A stretch of DNA of 45,641 bases from contig MNEL01000011.1 in the NCBI GenBank assembly GCA_001917665.1, positions 1-45,641 on the forward strand, given 5' to 3'. The notes under the pieces were generated by a model. It was not told the DNA's origin, ran no database searches, and saw only the letters and a program-made list of their open reading frames with translations. Positions 8,767 to 17,070 of this stretch are shown here, one piece after another. The position numbers and the translations under genes are program-made. Source of the stretch: Gemmatimonadetes bacterium 13_1_40CM_69_22 (lineage in GTDB: Bacteria > Gemmatimonadota > Gemmatimonadetes > Gemmatimonadales > GWC2-71-9). Each line of letters begins with the position of its first letter. Positions within the stretch are counted from its first letter, which is position 1.

Positions 8767-8967
8767 ATGGTCACGGGAAAGGTGAAGTGGTTCAATGACG
8801 CCAAGGGGTACGGCTTCATTGAGCAGGAAGGTGGCGAAGACGTCTTCGTGCATTTCTCGGCGATCCAGATGGACGGGTTCAAGACGCTCGCCGAAGGGCA
8901 GGCGGTGCAGTTCGAAGTGAAGACGGGAGACAAGGGGCTGCACGCCGCGAACGTCGTTCGCTTGTAA
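8767..8967 (+). CDS. Cold-shock protein, CspA family
   Basis: A 66-residue single cold-shock domain. RNP1 (KGYGFIEQ) and RNP2 (DVFVHFSAI) are both present and the length is standard. These small beta-barrels bind single-stranded RNA and DNA and act as RNA chaperones, some induced by cold and some constitutive. ATG 8767 has a perfect AGGAGG at 8753-8758, one of the strongest ribosome-binding sites in the window. The gene stands alone, with its own leader upstream and a strong terminator downstream. Confidence 0.98.
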   Translation: MVTGKVKWFNDAKGYGFIEQEGGEDVFVHFSAIQMDGFKTLAEGQAVQFEVKTGDKGLHAANVVRL

Positions 8968-8990
8968 CGCACCCCACGCCATTCGCGTCG

Positions 8991-9020
8991 CCCCGCCCGG
9001 AACCGCCGGGCGGGGTTTTT
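8991..9020 (+). terminator. Rho-independent terminator of the cold-shock gene
   Basis: A perfect 10-bp stem (CCCCGCCCGG / CCGGGCGGGG) with a 5-nt loop, followed by TTTTT. It begins 23 bases after the stop and ends 15 bases before polA. Confidence 0.95.
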
Positions 9021-9035
9021 GTATGTTTGTCGGCC

Positions 9036-11849
9036 ATGACCGAGTCTCGACCGACCCTGTATCTGATCGACGGCTACGCCCTGATCTACCGCGCCTTCTT
9101 CGCGATGATCGCCCGGCCGCTCACCACGCGGCGCGGCGAGAACACCTCCGCCGCTTGGGGCGTCACCAACTTCCTGATCCGCCTGCTGGAGACGCGGCGA
9201 CCCGACTACCTCGCTTGGGTGCACGACGTCGGCGAGTCGTTCCGCCACCAGGCCTACCCGGCCTACAAGGCGACGCGCGAGAAGCTGACCGATGAGCTGC
9301 AGCAGGAGTTCGACCGCTCGGTCGAGCGGATCGAGGAGATCCTCGCGGCGTTCCGGGTGCCGGTCGTCGGGGTCGAGGGGTACGAGGCAGACGACGTCAT
9401 CGGGACGCTCGCGACGACGGCGGCCGCCCGCGGGCTCCAGGCCGTCATCGTCTCGGGCGACAAGGACTTCTACCAGCTGATCGGACCCGGGATCGCTCTG
9501 TTGAACCCGGGCCGCGGCGGGCCGGCGGCGGTGGAGGAGCAGTGGGTCGACCAGTCGAACGCCAGCACGCGCCTCGGCGTGCCGCCCGAACGCGTCATCG
9601 ACTACCTCGCCCTCGTGGGCGACAGCTCGGACAACATCCCGGGGGTGAAAGGCGTGGGCGAGAAGACCGCGCTCGAGCTGCTGAAGACTCTCGGAGACCT
9701 GGATGCCATCCTCGCGAGCGCCGACCGGATCCCCGGCAAGCGCGCGCGGGAGGCGGTGCAGCAGCACGCCGAGCTCGCGCGCCTGTCGCGCGATCTCGTC
9801 ACGATCCGTCGGGACGTTCCGCTGCCGCTCGACCTCGAGGCGCTGCGGCTCCGCCCGCCCGATGTCCCGCGGCTCACCGAGCTGTTCACGGAGCTGGAGT
9901 TCCGCTCCCTCATCCCGAAACTCGGCTCGCTCGGGGCGGTGGGCGCGAGAGGCCCCGCTCCGGCAGGCCAGCGGTCGGCCGCCGTCGCGGCGCCTCTCGC
10001 GCCCACGGCCCTCATCGTCAAGCCGACGATCGTCGACGACCCCGCTGCGCTCGCCGCCATGGTCGCGGCATGCCGGGGCGCCGCCCTCCTCGCGCTCGAC
10101 ACCGAGACGTCGTCGCTCGATCCGATGCGCGGAGACCTCGTGGGCATGTCGCTCGCCGCCGCGCCGGGCCGCTCGTGGTATCTCCCGTTCGCGCACGTCG
10201 CCCCCGACGGCGACCTCGCTGGAGGGACGCCGCCGCGGAACCTACCGGCGCTCGCGAGCGACGCGCTTGCGCCGCTGCGTGCCCTGCTGGCGGACGCCGG
10301 CGTGCCCAAGGCGGGACACAACATCAAGTTCGCCTGGCTCGTGCTGCGCCGCGCCGGCGTCGAGCTGGCGGGCGTGGCCTACGACTCCATGCTCGCGAGC
10401 TTCGTGCTCGACCCCGGCCGCCGCTCACACGCGATCGACGACCTGGCGCGGGAGCGGCTGTCGCTCCAGATGCGGACCTATGCGGACGTCGCGGGTCGGG
10501 GCCGCGGCGAGCGGCCGTTCGCCGCGGTGCCGCTCGCGGATGCGGCGTGCTACTGCTGCGGCGACAGCGAGATGGTGCTGCGGCTGCGCGCGGCGTTCCG
10601 GCCCGAGCTCGAAGACCACGAGCTGCTCGCGCTGCTCGAGCAGGTTGAGGTTCCGCTCATTGCCGTCCTCGTCGAGATGGAGTGGCGCGGGGTGCTCATC
10701 GATCTCGAGCGGCTGGGAGAGATCTCGCGCCAGTTCGCGAAGGAGCTGGCCGAGCTCGAGCGGGCCATCTACGGGGCGGCCGGCACCGAGTTCAACATCA
10801 ACTCGACGCCGCAGCTCCGCCACGTGCTGTTCGAGAAGCACCAGCTGCCGGTCCTCAAGAAGACCAAGACCGGAGCGTCCACCGATTACGACGTGCTCGA
10901 GCAGCTCGCCGCGATGGGGCACGAGGTGCCGCGCCTCCTGATCGAGTACCGCGAGCTGTCGAAGCTCAAGTCGACGTACGTCGACGCGCTGCCGGGGTTC
11001 ATCAATCCCCGCACCGGGCGGATCCATACCAGCTACAACCAGGCCGGCGCCGCCACCGGCCGCTTGTCCTCCTCGGACCCGAACCTCCAGAACATCCCCG
11101 TGCGCACGCCGCGCGGCGAAGCGATCCGCCGCGCGTTCGTGGCCGCCCCGGGGTGGCTGCTCCTCACCGCCGACTACTCGCAGATCGAGCTCCGGTTGCT
11201 CGCCCACCTGTCCGGCGATCCGGCGTTCGTGCGTGCCTTCGCCGAGGGTGGGGACATCCACCGCCAGACGGCGGCGATCATCTTCGGCGTGCCCCAGGAG
11301 CAGGTTACGCCGGAGATGCGCGCGCGCGCCAAGACGATCAACTTCGCCACGATCTACGGACAGGGCCCGTTCGCGCTCGCTCGCCAGCTCGGCATCACGC
11401 AGGAGCAGGCGAAGGAGTTCATCGCGCAATATTTCGCCCGTTTCGCCGGCGTGCGCGCCTGGCTCGACCGCACCGTCGCCGAGGCGCGCGAGCGAGGCTA
11501 CGTGGAGACGTTGTTCCGACGGCGGCGCTACGTCCCGGAGCTCAAGGACCGGAACTTCAATATCCGCGCGTTCGGGGAGCGCACCGCCACGAACTCGCCG
11601 CTCCAGGGGTCGGCGGCGGACCTAATCAAGATCGCGATGATTCGCATCCACCAGGCCCTGCGCCAGGGAGGGCTCGCCGTCCGGATGCTGCTGCAAGTGC
11701 ATGACGAGCTCGTGTTTGAGGTGCCTGAGGGACAGCAGGGGACCGCCACGGAGCTGGTAAAACGCCATATGGAGGCGGCTGCCAGTTTGCGGGTGCCGCT
11801 CGTCGTAAGTATCGGTGTGGGAACGAATTGGGTCGATGCGAAGGGCTAA
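9036..11849 (+). CDS. polA: DNA polymerase I
   Basis: A 937-residue three-domain enzyme for Okazaki-fragment processing and repair. The 5'-nuclease domain covers about residues 1-290 (YLIDGYALIYRAFF, GVEGYEADDVIGTLA, GDSSDNIPGVKGVGEKTA). The 3'-5' exonuclease domain follows, with DTETSSLD near residue 353. The polymerase domain has motif A (DYSQIELRLLAH), motif B (RAKTINFATIYGQG) and motif C (HDELVFE, near residue 888). One exonuclease ligand is changed: where E. coli has NLKYD (D424), this protein has NIKFA. Asp and Glu of motif I and the Y-x-x-x-D motif (YCCGD) remain. ATG 9036 is preferred to the in-frame TTG at 9027; no Shine-Dalgarno is visible, and TATGTT lies eight bases upstream. Confidence 0.98.
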   Translation: MTESRPTLYLIDGYALIYRAFFAMIARPLTTRRGENTSAAWGVTNFLIRLLETRRPDYLAWVHDVGESFRHQAYPAYKATREKLTDELQQEFDRSVERIEEILAAFRVPVVGVEGYEADDVIGTLATTAAARGLQAVIVSGDKDFYQLIGPGIALLNPGRGGPAAVEEQWVDQSNASTRLGVPPERVIDYLALVGDSSDNIPGVKGVGEKTALELLKTLGDLDAILASADRIPGKRAREAVQQHAELARLSRDLVTIRRDVPLPLDLEALRLRPPDVPRLTELFTELEFRSLIPKLGSLGAVGARGPAPAGQRSAAVAAPLAPTALIVKPTIVDDPAALAAMVAACRGAALLALDTETSSLDPMRGDLVGMSLAAAPGRSWYLPFAHVAPDGDLAGGTPPRNLPALASDALAPLRALLADAGVPKAGHNIKFAWLVLRRAGVELAGVAYDSMLASFVLDPGRRSHAIDDLARERLSLQMRTYADVAGRGRGERPFAAVPLADAACYCCGDSEMVLRLRAAFRPELEDHELLALLEQVEVPLIAVLVEMEWRGVLIDLERLGEISRQFAKELAELERAIYGAAGTEFNINSTPQLRHVLFEKHQLPVLKKTKTGASTDYDVLEQLAAMGHEVPRLLIEYRELSKLKSTYVDALPGFINPRTGRIHTSYNQAGAATGRLSSSDPNLQNIPVRTPRGEAIRRAFVAAPGWLLLTADYSQIELRLLAHLSGDPAFVRAFAEGGDIHRQTAAIIFGVPQEQVTPEMRARAKTINFATIYGQGPFALARQLGITQEQAKEFIAQYFARFAGVRAWLDRTVAEARERGYVETLFRRRRYVPELKDRNFNIRAFGERTATNSPLQGSAADLIKIAMIRIHQALRQGGLAVRMLLQVHDELVFEVPEGQQGTATELVKRHMEAAASLRVPLVVSIGVGTNWVDAKG

Positions 11850-11858
11850 GCATAGCTC

Positions 11859-11892
11859 TTGCAGGAATGGGCTGCGGTGCCCACTATAGTGG
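11859..11892 (+). promoter_or_regulatory. Probable promoter of the pilin gene, with 12-bp palindrome
   Basis: TATAGT (11885-11890) lies inside a perfect palindrome, CCACTATAGTGG (11881-11892). TTGCAG at 11859-11864 could be a -35, but the 20-bp spacing is long. A repressor or activator could bind the palindrome over the -10 element. No sigma-54 motif was seen. Confidence 0.4.
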
Positions 11893-11956
11893 CGCGCCGG
11901 GCCCATTGGTGTGTTCAAGAGGGTTCGGCGCCGTTCGGCGCCCGGAGGGTCAGCAG

Positions 11957-12337
11957 GTGACGTGTCGACGTGGCTTTACGCTGATCGAGCTGTTGATCGT
12001 GGTGGTGATCATCGGGATTCTCGCGGCCATCGCGATCCCGAAGTTCGCCAACACGAAGGAAAAGGCGTACATCGGCTCCATGAAATCCGACCTGCGGAAC
12101 CTCGCGACGGCGGAGGAGGCCTTTTTCTACGACAGCTCGACCTACACGAACAACCTGACCGCCATGAACAACTTCAGCGCCTCCACGGGGGTCAGCCTCA
12201 CGGTCAATGAGGCCACGGCGAAGGGTTGGTCGGCGACCGCGTCGAGCGCCAATACCACCCACAAGTGCTACCTCTTTTCGGGTGCCGCGACCCCGGTGGG
12301 TAGCGCTACGACCGAGGGCCGCATCTCCTGCTCGTAG
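11957..12337 (+). CDS. Type IV pilin / pseudopilin precursor
   Basis: A 126-residue prepilin. The short leader MTCRRG is followed by FTLIELLIVVVIIGILAAIAIPKF: cleavage after Gly, N-methyl-Phe1 and Glu5 are all as expected for the prepilin peptidase and assembly machinery. The globular part has two Cys near the end (KCYLFSG and RISCS), likely the disulfide-closed D-region of a major pilin. GTG 11957 was chosen over the upstream in-frame ATG because GGAGGGT sits eight bases upstream and the leader length is then right. No other pil gene is adjacent, so it could be an orphan major pilin or a pseudopilin. Confidence 0.93.
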   Translation: MTCRRGFTLIELLIVVVIIGILAAIAIPKFANTKEKAYIGSMKSDLRNLATAEEAFFYDSSTYTNNLTAMNNFSASTGVSLTVNEATAKGWSATASSANTTHKCYLFSGAATPVGSATTEGRISCS

Positions 12338-12375
12338 CGCCACCCTACCGGGAATTCACGCGCCGCCGCGAGGGG

Positions 12376-12636
12376 ATGTGCTTCGCCCTCGACGGCGGCG
12401 TTTGGCTTCATCGTCACCGGCTACGCGACGAGCCCATGGTCCACCTCGTGAGCGCCGACAAGGATCGCCTGCTGGCGCTGGGGGCCGACCTGGGCATGCG
12501 GCCGGAGTGGCTGCAGTACAAGCCGCTGAAAGATCCGAGGACAGGCGAGAGAGTGCCGGCGTGGCACTGGGATCTCTGGGGATCACGACTGCGGGAGTTG
12601 GACGGTGGGGGAGACGCCGGCGCGCCGAGACGCTGA
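12376..12636 (+). CDS. Small DUF4031-like protein
   Basis: An 86-residue ORF. The pattern VHLVSADKDRLLALGADLGMRPEWLQ, then AWHWDLWGSRLREL, resembles DUF4031 proteins (a W/H-rich start, HL-SD, a helix with LG, a Gln, then H-[YW]-D near the end). No function is known to me for the family. ATG 12376 is the only ATG before the conserved part; a purine tract (GAGGGG) directly abuts it, so ribosome binding is not ideal and the true start may differ. It follows the pilin by 38 bp on the same strand. Confidence 0.55.
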   Translation: MCFALDGGVWLHRHRLRDEPMVHLVSADKDRLLALGADLGMRPEWLQYKPLKDPRTGERVPAWHWDLWGSRLRELDGGGDAGAPRR

Positions 12637-12737
12637 GTGGATGTGAGAGACGAGGGTCGCGCCGGTCGACCTCGTCACTCGCCCCTTGGATCCTCCGGGC
12701 GTCTCTGCGCCACGGCGTCTCCCTATGCGTCTCCCCC
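12607..12737. repeat. Long-range inverted repeat built from GAGACGC/GCGTCTC heptamers
   Basis: GGGGGAGACGC (12607-12617) has an exact 11-base reverse complement at 12727-12737. Between them lie another GAGACGC (12627-12633), two more GCGTCTC copies (12699-12705, 12715-12721) and a separate hairpin with arms GACGAGG and CCTCGTC (about 12652-12679). The block spans the ends of two convergent genes and may help end transcription from both sides. Confidence 0.65.
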
Positions 12738-14996
12738 CCGCTCCAGCTTGGGCGCCCTGACCCCTGGCCACCAGTTCCATCTCCCCGCGATGTGCATGAT
12801 CGCCGGCACCAGCACCATGCGGATGAGCGTCGCGTCCAGCAACACGGCCGCCGCGAGACCGAAGCCCACGAGCTGCACCGCCAGGACCCGGGCGAACGCG
12901 AACGTGCCGAACACGAGGATCATGATGAGCGCGGCGCTGGTAATTGTCGACGCGGTCGCGGAGAGCCCCTCCATCGTGGCATGGTCGTTCCGGCCGGTCT
13001 TGTCGAATACCTCCTTTACGCGCGTGAGGAGGAACACCTCGTAGTCCATCGACAGCCCGAACACGATCGCGAACACCAGCACCGGGACCACCACCCAAAT
13101 CGCTTCGGTCGGGCCTTCCAGCCCGAACCGCTTCCCCCCGTAGCCCTCCTGGAACACGAGCACCGTGAGGCCGAACGACGCGCCCACCGACAGACAGTTC
13201 AACAGCACCGCCTTGAGCGGCACGAGGAGCGACCGGAACGCGAAGAACAGCATGATCGCCGTGATCGCGAGCACGAGCCCGACGGTCTCGGGGAAACGCC
13301 GCAGCAGCTCGTGCTGGGTATCGACGTTGGAAGCGGCGAAGCCGCCGACGACGACTTCGGCACCCGTCAGCCCGCGCACGCCGTGCGCCACCACGGTGCG
13401 CACGTGCCGGGCCACGTCCATCATCCCCGCCAGCGAGACAGTGTCTGCGGGGATCACGTCGAGCAGCGTGATGCGCTGGTCGGCGCTCAGGTAGGCGTCG
13501 AAGAACTTCGCGTTCTTGGCGCGCACCGCAGCGGGGTCGCTGTAGTAGATCGCGAGCTGCAGCGTCGACAGGCCCGGCCGGATGCTCGCCACGCCGCGCA
13601 CCTCGCGCACCCGGGGATCTCTGCGGAGCGAGTCGGTCAGCGCCTTGAGGCCCGGCAGCCGGCGGCCGGATAACGCCGCCTCTCCTTCCGGGAGCTGGAC
13701 GACGACGCGGATCGGCTGGATGGCGCCGCTCGCGCCCATCGCCCGCAGCGCCGCCAACCCCTGACCCGACTCCGACTCCGGCGGAAACCAGTTCGTGGCG
13801 GGCAGGCCGAGGCGGAGACGGGTGAGAGGGAAGGTGAGAAGTCCGATCCCGACGCCGCCGAACGCGACCGCCCGCCACGGGCGGTGCCCGAGCCAGCGTG
13901 CCCAGCGTTCCCAGCCGGTCGGCGCGTGGAACCGGGCGAGCGGGCGCGCCAGCCACCGCGGGCGGTCGATGTTGCGTCCTAGGACGGCGAGTAGGGCGGG
14001 GAGGAACGTCGTGGCGAGCAACACCGCCGCGAGCACCACGAGCAGCCCGCCCACGCCGACCGACCGCGTGTCCGACAGCGGCGTCATGACCAAGGCCGCA
14101 AAGCCCACGACCACGGTGATCCCCGAGGTGACCACGGCCGACCCGGCGGTCTCGATGGTGCGCACCGCCGCATCCACCGGCGACAGCCCGCGATTCAGCT
14201 CCTCGCGGAAGCGTGTGACGATGAGGAGCGAGTAGTCGATGCCGACACCGAGCCCCACCATAGTGGTGATGTTCAGCACGAACACCGACATCGGAAGGTA
14301 GTTCGCCGCGACGGTCACGAGGCCGAGCGCGATCGTGATCGCAAGCACGCCCACGATGACCGGGAGCATCGCCGCTACCATCGCCCCGAACGCCACCACC
14401 AGCACGACGAGGGTGAGCGGCAGCGCCCGCGCCTCCCCCCGCTCGGTGTCCTCGGCGCTGATGGTCCGGACGTCGTGGTCGAGCGCCGGGAACCCCGTCA
14501 CCTTCACGTCGAAGCCGTCGGCGCCGGGCGCCTGCGCCAGCGCGTTCCGGATCTTGTCCCGCAGGTCGGGGATCACGCTCTTGTTGATATCGCTCGTGAA
14601 TTCCGGCGTGAGCGCGGCGATCAGAAACGTGGTGCGCCGGTCCTGGCTGACGAAGCTCGATTCGCCGATCGAGCGGACCGAGATCACCTGGCTGACGTAT
14701 GGGCGCCGCTCGGTGGCGGCCTTCAGGGTGTCGAGGACGACGCCGAAGCGCTGGTTCGTCCAGCGCACCGGACCGTGCACCACGATGGCGACGTAGTCCG
14801 CGAATGGGCTGGGGAAGGCCTGCTTGAGGAGCTCGGAGGCGCGCGCGGATTCGGTGGTCTCGCTCGCGCCGCCGCGCAGTGCGAGGACCTGTTGCACGCG
14901 ACTCGCTCGCGGCGCGAACAGCAGCGCGAGCGCCGCCCATGCCGCGATGACCCCCCCGCGCCAGCGGACGAGCGGGCCCGCGGGTAGCGCGAACAT
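12723..14996 (-). CDS. MMPL-family (RND superfamily) membrane transporter
   Basis: A 757-residue protein with the two-fold RND plan. One membrane helix (residues about 10-30) is followed by a large exported loop, then a 5-helix bundle (residues about 190-370) containing [19 protein letters not shown] second exported loop and a second bundle follow, containing [20 protein letters not shown]. The paired G-D-Y/F motifs are the MMPL signature and carry the proton-relay Asp residues. Members export lipids or hydrophobic compounds; the substrate here is unknown. ATG 14996 gives a proper cytoplasmic start; TATGTT lies 10 bases upstream, implying a very short leader. It is divergent from the matrixin gene. 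Confidence 0.92.
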   Translation of the reverse strand: MFALPAGPLVRWRGGVIAAWAALALLFAPRASRVQQVLALRGGASETTESARASELLKQAFPSPFADYVAIVVHGPVRWTNQRFGVVLDTLKAATERRPYVSQVISVRSIGESSFVSQDRRTTFLIAALTPEFTSDINKSVIPDLRDKIRNALAQAPGADGFDVKVTGFPALDHDVRTISAEDTERGEARALPLTLVVLVVAFGAMVAAMLPVIVGVLAITIALGLVTVAANYLPMSVFVLNITTMVGLGVGIDYSLLIVTRFREELNRGLSPVDAAVRTIETAGSAVVTSGITVVVGFAALVMTPLSDTRSVGVGGLLVVLAAVLLATTFLPALLAVLGRNIDRPRWLARPLARFHAPTGWERWARWLGHRPWRAVAFGGVGIGLLTFPLTRLRLGLPATNWFPPESESGQGLAALRAMGASGAIQPIRVVVQLPEGEAALSGRRLPGLKALTDSLRRDPRVREVRGVASIRPGLSTLQLAIYYSDPAAVRAKNAKFFDAYLSADQRITLLDVIPADTVSLAGMMDVARHVRTVVAHGVRGLTGAEVVVGGFAASNVDTQHELLRRFPETVGLVLAITAIMLFFAFRSLLVPLKAVLLNCLSVGASFGLTVLVFQEGYGGKRFGLEGPTEAIWVVVPVLVFAIVFGLSMDYEVFLLTRVKEVFDKTGRNDHATMEGLSATASTITSAALIMILVFGTFAFARVLAVQLVGFGLAAAVLLDATLIRMVLVPAIMHIAGRWNWWPGVRAPKLERGGDA

Positions 14997-15086
14997 CTAC
15001 CGTCCAAACATAAGGAGGCCACAATCATAGAGACGCCCGCGGGCCAAAGCTAGCGGCGCGCCACCGTGTTCCGACATATTGCGCGC

Positions 15087-15929
15087 ATGATCGAGCGTCG
15101 CTTCTCCTTCCTCATCGCCGGGCTCGTCGTCTTCTTCGTGTCCGCGGTGCTCTGGAACGTGTCCGCGCCGACCCGCCGCCCGGCGCGCGCCGACGCGGCC
15201 GCCGACTCCACCACGCTGGTCGCAGTCCACGCCGACACGAAGCCGGCAGCGCCGGCCAGCGGCGCGAGCGACACGACCGTCACGCGTGGCGGGCAGTCCC
15301 CTGCTCCGCCGGCCCCGCCGGTCTCGGCGGAGTCGGGCCCGAGCTACATGGAGCTGTTGGCTCGGTCCGAAACGCGGCGTCGCATCCGCGCGAGCGCGGG
15401 CTACACCTACTTGAACGAGGTCGTCGCCCAGAGCGAGGACTCGATGCTGCATCGCTGGGACAACCGCATCCTCAGCCCGGTGCGGGTGTTCCTCGGGCCT
15501 AGTACGGCCGCCAACTTCCAGCCGAGCTTCCTCGCCGCGGTACGCGGCGCGTTCGAGCGCTGGGAGGAGGCGGGCGTGCCCGTGCGGTTCAGGCTGGACG
15601 CGGACTCGGAATCGGCCGAGGTGCGCTTCAAGTGGCGGCTGCAGTTCGAGATCCAGCGCACCGGCCAGACCGACCTCACCTGGGACCAGGACGGCCGCCT
15701 CGTGAACGGCGTGGTCACGCTCGCCACGTTCGACCCCGCCGGGCGGCCCCTCTCCATGGACGACGTCCGCGTCGTGGCGCTGCACGAGATCGGGCACCTG
15801 ATCGGGCTCGACCACTCATCGGACTCGACCGACGTCATGTTCGCGATGACCAAGGTGCGGGATCTCTCGTCGCGTGACATCGCCTCCGCGCGACTCCTCT
15901 ACCAGCTCCCGTCCGGGACCCTACGGTAG
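15087..15929 (+). CDS. Membrane-anchored matrixin-type zinc metalloprotease
   Basis: A 280-residue protein. Residues about 7-27 form a signal anchor (FLIAGLVVFFVSAVLWNVSA), then an Ala/Pro/Thr-rich linker, then a protease domain from about residue 90. The zinc motif HEIGHLIGLDH matches HExxHxxGxxH, and the downstream MF turn (DVMFAM) matches the Met-turn of metzincins. No cysteine-switch propeptide is visible. ATG 15087 is preferred to GTG 15066; CATATT is placed six bases before it as a -10 would be for a leaderless mRNA. The AmrS-like gene follows 37 bp after the stop. The substrate is unknown. Confidence 0.88.
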   Translation: MIERRFSFLIAGLVVFFVSAVLWNVSAPTRRPARADAAADSTTLVAVHADTKPAAPASGASDTTVTRGGQSPAPPAPPVSAESGPSYMELLARSETRRRIRASAGYTYLNEVVAQSEDSMLHRWDNRILSPVRVFLGPSTAANFQPSFLAAVRGAFERWEEAGVPVRFRLDADSESAEVRFKWRLQFEIQRTGQTDLTWDQDGRLVNGVVTLATFDPAGRPLSMDDVRVVALHEIGHLIGLDHSSDSTDVMFAMTKVRDLSSRDIASARLLYQLPSGTLR

Positions 15930-15943
15930 AACGGGACCGGGGT

Positions 15944-15960
15944 ATATTCCAGGCAGGGGC
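15944..15960 (+). promoter_or_regulatory. Possible promoter -10 and RBS of the radical SAM gene
   Basis: TATATT (15944-15949) stands out in GC-rich sequence just after the matrixin stop, followed by AGGGG ending six bases before ATG 15967. No convincing -35 was found. Confidence 0.4.
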
Positions 15961-15966
15961 CCACCC

Positions 15967-17070
15967 ATGACGTACCGCGGTATCATCTCCTTCCTCACCC
16001 ACGACGCTCCCGACGGCGGCGCCGCTACGCTCGCTCAGGTGCTGGACGCGCGCGTGCGCGAGGGGGAACTGGTCGAGCAACTCGAGGGCGGCGCCGTGCG
16101 CTGCTTCGCCTGCGGGCACCGCTGTTTGGTGCGGCCCGGGCGGCGCGGGATCTGCAAGGTCCGCTTCAACAAGGACGGCACGCTGTACGTCCCCGCCGGA
16201 TACGTCGCGGCGTTGCAGAGCGACCCCACCGAGAAGAAGCCGTTCTTCCACGTCCTTCCCGGCTCGGACACGCTCACGTTCGGCATGCTGGGATGCGACT
16301 TCCACTGCGGCTATTGCCAGAACTGGCTGACCAGCCAGGCGCTGCGCGACGACGCGGCCGGCGTGCTGCCCAGCGACGTGACCCCGGACGCCCTGGTGCG
16401 GCTGGCGTTGCGGCAGGGTGCGAAGATGGTCGGCTCGTCGTACAACGAGCCTCTGATCACGGCCGAGTGGGCCGTGGACGTGTTCAAGGTCGCGCGGGCC
16501 CACGGGCTCAAGACCGCGTTCATCTCGAACGGGAACGCCACCCCGGAGGTGCTCCAGTACATCCGGCCGTGGACCGACTGCTACAAGATCGACTTCAAGG
16601 CGATGGACGATAGGCGCTACCGCGAGCTCGGTGGGGTGCTGCAGCACGTCCTCGACGCGATCCGCATGGTCTACGAGCGCGGCCTCTGGCTCGAGCTCGT
16701 CACCCTGGTCGTGCCCGGCTTCAACGACGACGACGCCCAGCTCGCGCGTGCGGCCGACTATATCGCCGCGATCTCACCGGAGATCCCGTGGCACGTGACC
16801 GCGTTCCACAAGGATTACAAGATGACCGATCCCGACGACACGTCCGCGGAAACGCTGCTCCGCGCGTGCGACATCGGGGCCCGTGCCGGCCTCAAGTTCA
16901 TCTACGCCGGCAATCTCCCGGGGCGCGTCGGCCGCTGGGAGAACACCTACTGCCCCGATTGCGGCGACCTGCTCATCGAGCGCTCCGGGTACGTCATCAA
17001 GCAGCAGCGAGTGGGTGTGGACGGGCGGTGTCCCGCGTGCAGCCGGCGGATTCCGGGCGTTTGGTGCTAG
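15967..17070 (+). CDS. amrS: AmmeMemoRadiSam-system radical SAM enzyme (AmrS-like)
   Basis: A 367-residue radical SAM protein. The [4Fe-4S] motif is CDFHCGYCQNW (CxxxCxxC) near residue 110. An N-terminal Cys region (CFACGHRCLVRPGRRGICKVR) and a C-terminal Cys4 set (CPDCG and CPACS) flank it; this plan matches AmrS proteins, relatives of pyruvate formate-lyase activating enzymes. In other genomes AmrS occurs with AMMECR1 (AmrA) and Memo (AmrB) proteins, which are not in this window. The physiological reaction is not firmly known to me. The stop overlaps the start of the serine hydrolase, so the two are probably cotranscribed. Confidence 0.92.
   Translation: MTYRGIISFLTHDAPDGGAATLAQVLDARVREGELVEQLEGGAVRCFACGHRCLVRPGRRGICKVRFNKDGTLYVPAGYVAALQSDPTEKKPFFHVLPGSDTLTFGMLGCDFHCGYCQNWLTSQALRDDAAGVLPSDVTPDALVRLALRQGAKMVGSSYNEPLITAEWAVDVFKVARAHGLKTAFISNGNATPEVLQYIRPWTDCYKIDFKAMDDRRYRELGGVLQHVLDAIRMVYERGLWLELVTLVVPGFNDDDAQLARAADYIAAISPEIPWHVTAFHKDYKMTDPDDTSAETLLRACDIGARAGLKFIYAGNLPGRVGRWENTYCPDCGDLLIERSGYVIKQQRVGVDGRCPACSRRIPGVWC

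Noticed and set aside
12601-12740. Possible CRISPR-like or tandem array
   Set aside because: The heptamers are in both orientations with irregular spacing and no repeat-spacer structure.
12583-15024. 813-codon minus-strand frame overlapping the MMPL gene
   Set aside because: Same strand, different frame; no membrane helices and low-complexity Arg/Gly/Ala. The MMPL frame has all family motifs.
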